DNA of 5,799 nucleotides from Propionibacteriaceae bacterium (GTDB lineage Bacteria > Actinomycetota > Actinomycetes > Propionibacteriales > Propionibacteriaceae). The stretch spans positions 1 to 5,799 of the forward strand of contig JAGXHS010000197.1 of NCBI GenBank assembly GCA_024636075.1, read 5' to 3'. The position numbers and the translations under genes are program-made. This document shows positions 1-4,315 of the stretch, in pieces; the stretch's first letter is position 1; each line of letters starts with the position of its first letter. The notes under the pieces were generated by a model that was given only the letters and a program-made list of their open reading frames with translations, was not told the origin of the DNA and made no database searches.

Positions 1-11
1 CGACTACATTG

Positions 12-132
12 ATCCTTAAGAAACTCCCCCGAGATTCCCGAATCATGGAACCTATTACGATCCCTTTCAACTATTATTACAAACGCCGACCCCACCCCGC
101 TACCCAATCGGGGTGAATCCCGGGGTGACGAA
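12..132. repeat. Diverged direct repeat, copy 1 (mobile-element-like)
   Basis: This stretch is a diverged copy of 369-485. The left block (12-44) matches 369-401 at 29 of 33 positions and includes the identical 20-mer AAACTCCCCCGAGATTCCCG. The right block (70-132) aligns without gaps to 423-485, sharing ACTATT, CAAA, GCTAC and GGGGTGAAT. The middle is poorly conserved and 4 bases longer than in copy 2. The two ends of this copy are imperfect inverted repeats of each other: CTCCCCCGAGATTC on the left, and CACCCCGGGATTC when the right end is read on the minus strand. That layout is typical of a short non-autonomous transposable element or of fused insertion-sequence ends. No transposase is visible and no family is recognised. 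A 7-bp hairpin CACCCCG/CGGGGTG lies inside at 93-115. Confidence 0.6.
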
Positions 133-289
133 AGAGCTAACTTCAACGACCACGTCCACGTCACCCCACCCGACCCCAGCCACCCCTCAACAACCCCCAC
201 CAAATCCAGCAAAGGCACCAAAGCCCTCAGACGGCGCACTTCGCGCAGGTGGTATGACAAGATCAGGGTCCGAAAGGCACCCGAACAGG

Positions 290-323
290 TTGATGGCCGA
301 GGCTGCACCGCCTCGGCCATCAA
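290..323. other. Perfect 14-bp-arm hairpin, terminator-like
   Basis: TTGATGGCCGAGGC (290-303) is followed by a 6-base loop (TGCACC) and its exact reverse complement (310-323). The stem is long, GC-rich and symmetrical, as in bidirectional intrinsic terminators, but no T-run follows on either strand. It stands between the two copies of the diverged repeat. A stop-to-stop open frame without any ATG, GTG or TTG start also runs through it (13-345). No gene that it would terminate is visible on the plus strand. Leftward transcripts from the copper locus would cross it, so it may end those. Confidence 0.5.
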
Positions 324-368
324 GTGCGCCGGCCAGCCCCGCCAGTAGACCCCCGAGCCACCGGCTGT

Positions 369-485
369 ATCCTCTGGAAACTCCCCCGAGATTCCCGGAT
401 CTGGGCCCATCCGAGCTGCGGCACTATTTTTGCAAAGGCGGAGCCCCAGAGCTACATCATCGGGGGTGAATTCTGAGGTGATGAA
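369..485. repeat. Diverged direct repeat, copy 2 (mobile-element-like)
   Basis: This is the second copy of the repeat at 12-132, in the same orientation and offset by 357 bases on the left and 353 on the right. The left end is nearly identical between copies, whereas the right end has drifted more, so insertion or duplication is not recent. As in copy 1, the right end read on the minus strand (CACCTCAGAATTCACCCCCG) resembles the left end imperfectly, giving a terminal-inverted-repeat layout. It ends about 30 bases beyond the stop codon of the copA C-terminal remnant. It could equally be a duplicated regulatory or RNA-structural element, and no protein is supported in it. Confidence 0.6.
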
Positions 486-516
486 CGGGGTTGAACACCT
501 TCGGTAGTGTCCTCCT

Positions 517-1005
517 TCACCTCTTGAAGCGGGTCAGCCGAAGGCTGTTCAGCACCACGAACACCGAACTGAACGCCATCGCAGCTCCGGCAAGCATTGG
601 GTTGAGGAACCCCATTGCCGCCACCGGGATGGCCAGCACGTTGTAGAAGAAGGCCCAGAACAGGTTCACCTTGATCGTGCGGAGCGTCGCACGGGACAAG
701 GCCACCGCGTCGACCGCCAATCCGAGATCGGAGCGCATCAGCGTGATGTCACTCGCGGCGATCGCCGCGTCGGTGCCTGATCCCATCGCGATACCCAGAT
801 CGGCCTGGGCCAGCGCGGCAGCGTCGTTCACCCCGTCGCCGATCATCGCGACCCGCTCACCGCGGCCCTGGTGTGTCGTCACGAGATCGAACTTGTCCTG
901 CGGCAGCACCCCGGCGTGCACCTGATCCATGCCCAGCTCATCAGCGACTGCTTGGGCGGCTGCAGTGGTATCCCCGGTGACCATCACTGAACCGCCAGAC
1001 CTCAA
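517..1005 (-). pseudogene. copA: copA remnant, C-terminal part (copper P1B-type ATPase)
   Basis: This is the C-terminal fifth of a copper-exporting P-type ATPase. Numbering from the TTG at 1005, it shows MVTGD (8-12) and the hinge motif GDGVND (56-61), which belongs to the ATP-binding phosphorylation domain. The last two membrane helices follow: one around 114-130 with the conserved N and YN, and one around 137-157 with the MxxSS metal-site motif (M143, S146, S147). The chain then ends in a short basic tail. Absent are the TGE actuator, the CPC membrane motif, the DKTGT phosphorylation site and most of the nucleotide-binding domain, so this piece cannot pump copper. An in-frame stop lies upstream at 1015-1017, and the TTG is only the first possible start, with no clear ribosome binding site. 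Homology begins at about 985-1000, right where the inverted copA piece ends. I read it as the 3' part of a broken gene; translation of the piece alone cannot be excluded. Confidence 0.85.
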
Positions 1006-1152
1006 GACCCGCCTTCAGGTCGCTGCGGTGCTGGCTGTGCCCGTGATCGGGCTGAGCATGATCCCCGCGCTCCAGTTCCCGGGCTGGCAGTGGGTTGTGC
1101 TCGTGTTGAGCACACCGGTGGTGACCTGGGCGGGATGGGGCTTCCACAGATC
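999..1152 (+). pseudogene. copA: copA remnant, inverted internal segment (first membrane helices)
   Basis: On the plus strand, opposite to the rest of the locus, this segment encodes about 50 residues beginning DLKTRLQ. They read as the first two membrane helices of a CopA pump: a helix around RLQVAAVLAVPVIGLSMIPA, then WQWVVLVLSTPVVTWAGW, followed by FHRSAL. In intact pumps this stretch directly follows the N-terminal metal-binding domain. Here it sits in the right place between the N- and C-terminal pieces but is flipped. At both ends the plus-strand frame runs on into antisense of the neighbouring pieces, which makes a long spurious open frame (929-1492). The breakpoints lie near 990-1000 and 1147-1155. 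The right one cannot be fixed exactly, because the sequence around CAGATCAGCCCTGG can be read as copA in either direction. The cause could be inversion plus deletion, or an assembly error. Confidence 0.8.
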
Positions 1153-1429
1153 AGCCCTGGTGGGCGTGATCGACCTCCGGCGCATCGGGCACCGGTTCCG
1201 AGGCGTCGTAACCGGCTTTGCGCACCACGGCGATCAGGTCATCTATCGTGAGGGTGGAGGGCGCGGTGACATGGGCCCGCTCAGTGGCGTAGTTGACGCT
1301 CGCCTGGACGCCGTCGACCTTGTTGAGTTTTTTCTCGATCCGCGCTGCACAGGAGGCACAGGTCATTCCATGCAGATCAAGGTCGACAGAAGGGGTTACA
1401 GGAGGGGTTACAGAAGGGGTTGGCGTCAC
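1151..1429 (-). pseudogene. copA: copA remnant, N-terminal heavy-metal-binding domain
   Basis: This is the N-terminal end of a copper P-type ATPase. It starts at a GTG one base after the copZ stop codon, so translation is probably coupled. Residues 1-15 are a TPSV/TPPV repeat tail encoded by three 12-bp tandem units. Residues 16-80 form a heavy-metal-associated (HMA, ferredoxin-like) domain with the copper-binding motif GMTCASC (C24, C27) and the typical KKLNKVDGV and AGYDA segments. The chain then runs through a linker, DHAHQ, and hits a TGA exactly where the membrane part should begin. The truncated 92-residue product would be a soluble copper-binding domain without a pump. It might still bind Cu(I) if made, but by origin it is the 5' end of copA cut off by the rearrangement. 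Confidence 0.85.
1388..1423. repeat. Three tandem 12-bp units inside the copA N-terminus
   Basis: The units AGAAGGGGTTAC, AGGAGGGGTTAC and AGAAGGGGTTGG follow one another without gaps. On the minus strand they encode a four-residue repeat of threonine, proline, serine/proline and valine ahead of the HMA domain. Because the unit is a multiple of three, copy-number change would lengthen or shorten the tail without a frameshift. Confidence 0.7.
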
Positions 1430-1430
1430 C

Positions 1431-1643
1431 TCAGCCGGCCGTCACAACCTGGTAGTCGCCACCCTCGGACACAGCTTCGACGATCACCGTGAAGTCGATG
1501 GGTGAGTCGCTGCTGAGCACCATCAGACCATCGTCGAGTGAGACCTTCGCCGCACCGACGCCGTCGATTTCAGAGACCTCCTCCGTCACGTGGTTCACAC
1601 AATGACCGCAGGTCATCCCACTCACGGTGCAATGACTGTCCAT
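1431..1643 (-). CDS. copZ: Copper chaperone CopZ-like (HMA-domain protein)
   Basis: This encodes a 70-residue soluble protein made of a single heavy-metal-associated domain. The metal site is GMTCGHC, with C12 and C15 as Cu(I) ligands, followed by the family pattern of helix (VNHVTEEVSEIDGV), strand (AAKVSLDDG) and a second helix ending in GGDYQV. In the known family such proteins carry cytosolic Cu(I) and pass it to the N-terminal domains of CopA or to a copper-sensing repressor. The ATG at 1641-1643 is preceded by GAGGAG about 7 bases upstream. This start is preferred over the upstream in-frame ATG at 1856, which would add 71 residues of non-homologous sequence read across the palindrome. 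The stop overlaps the start region of the copA remnant (one base apart), so the two formed an operon. The gene looks intact although its partner pump is broken. No clear copper-responsive operator was recognised upstream. Confidence 0.88.
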   Translation of the reverse strand: MDSHCTVSGMTCGHCVNHVTEEVSEIDGVGAAKVSLDDGLMVLSSDSPIDFTVIVEAVSEGGDYQVVTAG

Positions 1644-1665
1644 AGGGCACTCCTCATGTATGTTG
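1636..1665 (-). promoter_or_regulatory. Ribosome binding site deciding the copZ start
   Basis: Read on the minus strand, GAGGAG sits about 7 bases ahead of the ATG at 1643. This good Shine-Dalgarno match makes the short 70-residue form of CopZ the likely product rather than the long open frame starting at 1856. Confidence 0.6.
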
Positions 1666-1759
1666 ACGTACGAACACCTCGATGAAGGATCCTCCGGGTG
1701 CCACGACGCACCACCGGACAAATCCCCCGTAGCCATAGCGGCCTGTTGTGACTTCCGCA

Positions 1760-1814
1760 CACCTGCACGCCGTCCTTGTCCACAGCAGCTGTGGACAAGG
1801 ACGGCGTGCAGGTG
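1760..1814. repeat. 55-bp perfect palindrome with two inverted DnaA boxes
   Basis: Positions 1760-1786 are the exact reverse complement of 1788-1814, with a single A (1787) at the centre, giving 27-bp arms without a mismatch. Outside the arms the symmetry stops at once (1759 A against 1815 C). Each arm carries a perfect TTGTCCACA box, at 1776-1784 on the plus strand and 1790-1798 on the minus strand, 5 bases apart. TTGTCCACA is the DnaA-box form common in GC-rich actinobacteria. The palindrome could extrude as a cruciform, or fold as a very stable hairpin if transcribed. It lies 117 bases upstream of the copZ start and 383 bases upstream of dnaB. There is no T-run, so a simple terminator role is not obvious. 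Confidence 0.9.
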
Positions 1815-1897
1815 CCGACATTGCTGATCCCTCGCTCTTAGAGTCCCTTTCACCAAACGCTCAGCAAACGCGCGTCACCGCCAATATCACCCCATGC

Positions 1898-1918
1898 GAT
1901 TTACGCAACACGTGAATC
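1898..1918. other. Imperfect inverted repeat, 8-bp arms
   Basis: GATTTACG (1898-1905) and CGTGAATC (1911-1918) are complementary apart from one T-G wobble, around a 5-base loop (CAACA). The element sits in the relatively AT-rich part of the copZ-dnaB region, between the palindrome and the second group of DnaA-box-like sites. It could be a protein-binding site or chance. Confidence 0.35.
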
Positions 1919-1954
1919 ACCTAGCCACGGCCACTTCGACGCATTCCGGCTCGG

Positions 1955-2041
1955 TTACCCACAGATGAGCCGCCCCTATCCACAGCGACACGCCGGGCAC
2001 GTCCACAAGGATCAGAGCTTGTACACAATCCCTGTGGATAA
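1955..2041. promoter_or_regulatory. Cluster of five DnaA-box-like sites upstream of dnaB
   Basis: The cluster holds TTACCCACA (1955-1963, one mismatch to TTATCCACA), CTATCCACA (1976-1984, one mismatch), ACGTCCACA (1999-2007, two mismatches to TTGTCCACA), TTGTACACA (2019-2027, one mismatch) and a perfect TTATCCACA on the minus strand (2033-2041). The four plus-strand sites start 21, 23 and 20 bases apart, close to two helical turns, so bound DnaA would lie on one DNA face. With the palindrome there are seven sites in about 270 bases. DnaA binds such arrays at origins, at titration loci and in DnaA-regulated promoters. Which of these applies cannot be told from the sequence alone. Confidence 0.65.
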
Positions 2042-2109
2042 CTCGGGCGCCCCCCGCTGGAACCGGGCCGCCACAATGCCTTAGCTTGATCGCAACCCAC
2101 CTACCTGGG

Positions 2110-2141
2110 TGCCACCGGTAGCAAGAAAACTGTCGGTGGCA
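2110..2141. promoter_or_regulatory. Inverted repeat TGCCACCG-N16-CGGTGGCA before dnaB
   Basis: The arms at 2110-2117 and 2134-2141 are perfect 8-bp reverse complements separated by 16 bases. Immediately downstream is TAGGTT (2147-2152), which fits the actinobacterial -10 pattern TAnnnT, although no good -35 is seen at the usual distance. The repeat could be an operator for a repressor or activator of dnaB, or a leader hairpin. Confidence 0.4.
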
Positions 2142-2183
2142 GTGCCTAGGTTCGCAGTAAGGGTCGAACACGCGTAGACGACC

Positions 2184-2192
2184 AAGGGAGGT
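2184..2192 (+). promoter_or_regulatory. Ribosome binding site of dnaB
   Basis: AAGGGAGGT ends 5 bases before the GTG at 2198. The near-perfect Shine-Dalgarno match supports the GTG start, which also gives the normal family N-terminus. Confidence 0.8.
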
Positions 2193-2197
2193 CACCT

Positions 2198-3547
2198 GTG
2201 CTGGACGAGACTGGAGTCCCGACTGCAGGCATTGACCGCACCCCTCCGCAGGATCTGGCGGCAGAGCAGAGCGTGCTCGGCGCCATGCTGATGAGCAAGG
2301 ATGCGATCGCCGACGTGATCGAGTTCGTCAAGGGTCGTGACTTCTACCGTCCGGCGCACGAGGTGATCTTCGACGCCATCATCAATCTGTACGGACGGGG
2401 TGAGCCCGCCGATCCGGTCACGATCGCCGATCAGCTCGGCAAGCTTGGCGACCTGCAACGCGCGGGTGGCCACATCTACCTGGCCGACCTGCTGTCCAGC
2501 GTGTCCATCGCCGCCAACGCCGGCTACTACGCCGACATTGTCCGTGAGAAGGCCGTGTTGCGCCGGTTGGTCGAGGCATCCGTGCGGATCGCGCAGATGG
2601 GATACCAGGCCGCTGGCGATGTCGACGACATCGTCGACGCCGCACAACAGGCCCTGTACGAGGTGAGTGAGGGCAAGGCCAGCGACGACTACAAGCCGCT
2701 GTCACTCCTCATCGAACCCACCATCGACGAGATCGAGGCGATCGGCGCTCGCGGCGGCGGCATGGCTGGTGTGCCCACGGGTTTCGCCGAGTTGGATGAA
2801 TTGACCAACGGCCTGCACGGCGGGCAGATGATCATCGTGGCGGCCCGCCCAGCCATGGGCAAGTCGACCATCGCCCTCGACTTCGCCCGTTCGGCAGCCA
2901 TCAAGCACCGGCTCACCACGGCCTTCTTCTCGTTGGAGATGAGCCAGACCGAGATCGTGATGCGCCTGTTGTCGGCTGAGGCAGGGGTGGCACTGAATCA
3001 CATCCGCAACGGAAAGATGACCGACGAGGATTGGCAGCGGGTCGTCAACAAGACCGTGCAAATCTCCGAGGCACCGCTCTACATCGATGATTCGCCCAAC
3101 CTGACGATGATGGAGATCCGCGCCAAGGCGCGTCGGCTGAAGCAACGACACGACCTCAAGATGGTTGTCATCGACTACATGCAGCTGATGACGTCGGGCA
3201 AGAAGGTCGAGAGTCGCCAGCTCGAGGTCTCGGAGTTCTCACGCCAGATCAAGCTGCTGGCCAAGGAACTCGAGATTCCGGTGGTCGCGCTCAGCCAGCT
3301 GAACCGTGGTCCGGAGCAGCGCACCGACAAGCGCCCGATGCTTTCGGACCTCCGTGAATCCGGCTCGCTGGAGCAGGACGCCGACATGGTGATCCTGTTG
3401 CACCGCGACGACGCCTACGACCGAGAATCCAAGCGCGCCGGCGAAGCAGACCTGATCGTTGCGAAACACCGCAACGGCCCCACCGCCAACATCGTCACCG
3501 CGTTCCAGGGCCACTACAGCCGCTTCGTCGACATGCACCCCGCTTGA
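2198..3547 (+). CDS. dnaB: Replicative DNA helicase DnaB
   Basis: This 449-residue hexameric helicase unwinds the chromosome ahead of the replication fork using ATP and acts with primase in the replisome. The length is normal for an intein-free DnaB. Residues about 16-118 are the DnaB N-terminal domain (AAEQSVLGAML, HEVIFDAI, GGHIYLADL), followed by a linker. From about 175 comes the RecA-like motor. It shows Walker A ARPAMGKST (216-224, K222), the catalytic glutamate in SLEM (E247), Walker B MVVIDYMQL (322-330, D326), SQLNR (366-370), DLRESGSLEQDAD (384-396), and the KHRNG arginine-finger segment (423-427). The start is GTG with a strong ribosome binding site. Inteins, common in the Walker A region of mycobacterial DnaB, are absent. 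The gene stands alone, with a structured 554-bp region upstream containing many DnaA-box-like sites, which suggests control linked to replication initiation. Nothing indicates damage. Confidence 0.98.
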   Translation: MLDETGVPTAGIDRTPPQDLAAEQSVLGAMLMSKDAIADVIEFVKGRDFYRPAHEVIFDAIINLYGRGEPADPVTIADQLGKLGDLQRAGGHIYLADLLSSVSIAANAGYYADIVREKAVLRRLVEASVRIAQMGYQAAGDVDDIVDAAQQALYEVSEGKASDDYKPLSLLIEPTIDEIEAIGARGGGMAGVPTGFAELDELTNGLHGGQMIIVAARPAMGKSTIALDFARSAAIKHRLTTAFFSLEMSQTEIVMRLLSAEAGVALNHIRNGKMTDEDWQRVVNKTVQISEAPLYIDDSPNLTMMEIRAKARRLKQRHDLKMVVIDYMQLMTSGKKVESRQLEVSEFSRQIKLLAKELEIPVVALSQLNRGPEQRTDKRPMLSDLRESGSLEQDADMVILLHRDDAYDRESKRAGEADLIVAKHRNGPTANIVTAFQGHYSRFVDMHPA

Positions 3548-3705
3548 GCGAATGCTGTCGAGACGGCTCCTGCTAAGACTCTGCCGGGCTGAAACGTGTC
3601 AAGATTGCGCACACACTCGCTGGCGCGCACTCTGTCCGCGTGTATCAAGGCTTGCCGCCGGCGCTCTTGATCAGTGACCCCTGTTCCCGACCCATAGGAC
3701 ACCCG
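3548..3705. other. Intergenic region after dnaB
   Basis: This 158-bp gap separates dnaB from the next gene pair and must hold the dnaB transcript end and probably the promoter of the downstream pair. The only clear structure is an inverted repeat at 3644-3671. No convincing -35/-10 pair was found. Confidence 0.4.
3644..3671 (+). terminator. Weak hairpin, possible dnaB terminator
   Basis: ATCAAG (3644-3649) pairs with CTTGAT (3666-3671), and the stem can continue with GC/GC after one bulged base over a GC-rich loop. No T-tract follows. It may be an intrinsic terminator of the reduced type seen in GC-rich bacteria, or an operator for the gene pair starting at 3706. Confidence 0.3.
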
Positions 3706-4305
3706 ATGAGCGACGTCACCCTGGAACCGCACGGCGTGAGCATCGATGGCGACATCGTCGAGATGCGAAGCCACGACCTCAAGCTCGACCACCCCGCGCG
3801 TCGTCGTCGCGGGCCATCCAGCCCCCACCGCCGGGCCCTCGTGCACGACCCGCAGGACGGGCTGACTCTCAACTGGGCCGGCGACTACCCCGGCGGGGTG
3901 ACCATCAATGGCGCCACCCACCTGCCGGACCGAGCCGTCTTCGGATCGGCACCACAGGCCCCGGACCTGGAGATCCCCGACCTGTCCGAGCGCGTCGGCT
4001 TGGACTCGGACACCCTTCTGGCCCGAGTCCCCGACCGGCTGCGCGCCGATGTGGATCGCTACCTGCGCGACGGGTTGCGATCAGGACTGGGCGTCGACAT
4101 TGCCGACGAACTCCGGGGGCCTGCCGTCCGAGACCATCCCGTGCACGGCCGGGGCCCGGCCCGCACACGCGGGGGGCCGGGCACAACGGATGCCCCGGAC
4201 GAGGAGGAGCCGCATGGCGAGTCCCTCGTGGAGCTCATCTCTGAACTCGTCGCGACCGTCGCCGCACTGCAGGTGCGCGTCGCCCTCCTCGAAGACGGAT
4301 CCTGA
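3706..4305 (+). CDS. Hypothetical protein, 199 residues, with C-terminal coiled-coil-like helix
   Basis: I do not recognise this protein. Three zones can be seen. Residues 8-70 look like beta-rich, conserved-type sequence (HGVSIDGDIVEMRSHDLKLDHP, then RRALVHDPQDGLTLNW and GDYPGGVTING). Residues 86-137 are probably helical (LSERVGLDSDTLLARVPDRLRADVDRYLRDGL). After a disordered Gly/Pro/Arg and acidic linker (about 139-171), residues 172-197 form an amphipathic helix, ELISELVATVAALQVRVALLE, with heptad-like leucines suited to self-association. There is no signal peptide or membrane segment. The ATG at 3706 is chosen because the upstream in-frame ATG at 3640 lies in the intergenic hairpin; the ribosome binding site (AGGA at 3696-3699) is only fair. 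The stop is followed after 10 bases by the nuclease/phosphatase-like gene, so the two are probably co-transcribed. The pairing suggests a related job, but none can be named. Confidence 0.75.
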   Translation: MSDVTLEPHGVSIDGDIVEMRSHDLKLDHPARRRRGPSSPHRRALVHDPQDGLTLNWAGDYPGGVTINGATHLPDRAVFGSAPQAPDLEIPDLSERVGLDSDTLLARVPDRLRADVDRYLRDGLRSGLGVDIADELRGPAVRDHPVHGRGPARTRGGPGTTDAPDEEEPHGESLVELISELVATVAALQVRVALLEDGS

Positions 4306-4315
4306 GGTGCCGTCC

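Larger units (their letters stand above)
1..516. other. Non-coding or decayed region left of the copper locus
   Basis: No gene is supported here. The only ATG-initiated frame of note (113-469, plus) is proline/serine/threonine-rich low-complexity sequence, crosses both repeat copies and has no ribosome binding site. Frame 1 is open from 13 to the TAG at 346-348 but has no start codon. It includes a basic stretch (RRRTSRRWYDKIRVRK) that could be a relic of a coding sequence or chance in GC-rich DNA. The stretch is best described as repeat-laden intergenic DNA, possibly the residue of insertion-sequence activity. Confidence 0.5.
1644..2197. other. Divergent copZ-dnaB intergenic region with DnaA-box-like sites
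   Basis: The 554 bases separate copZ (leftward) from dnaB (rightward) and hold no supported gene. Open frames here (for example minus 1917-2195) lack any recognisable protein character. The region contains a 55-bp palindrome, seven DnaA-box-like 9-mers in two groups, an imperfect hairpin at 1898-1918 and an inverted repeat at 2110-2141. It is locally less GC-rich around 1880-1920 than the flanking genes. Both divergent promoters must lie here or in its edges. Such density of DnaA-type sites is far above what a promoter alone needs. Confidence 0.6.

Noticed and set aside
113..469. Plus-strand 118-residue open frame
   Set aside because: It is low-complexity Pro/Ser/Thr sequence spanning both repeat copies, with no ribosome binding site and no recognisable domain.
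929..1492. Plus-strand 187-residue open frame as a gene
   Set aside because: Only the codons from about 1001 to 1150 resemble a protein (the flipped copA helices); the ends are antisense of the copA remnants. It is an artefact of the rearrangement.
1644..1856. N-terminal extension of CopZ to the ATG at 1856
   Set aside because: The added 71 residues read across the palindrome and lack family similarity; the internal ATG at 1643 has a good ribosome binding site.
1917..2195. Minus-strand open frame of 92 residues upstream of dnaB
   Set aside because: No domain or plausible composition is seen, and it runs through the DnaA-box cluster and the dnaB ribosome binding site.
1644..2197. Firm call of the chromosomal origin oriC
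   Set aside because: dnaA and dnaN are not present in the window and no clear AT-rich unwinding element is seen, so only an origin-like or DnaA-binding region is claimed.
2198..3547. Intein in DnaB
   Set aside because: The Walker A and surrounding motifs are continuous and the protein has normal length without an insertion.
3908..4315. Upstream extension of the EEP gene to 3908
   Set aside because: It would overlap the 199-residue gene in another frame with unconvincing sequence, and the ATG at 4316 has a suitable ribosome binding site.
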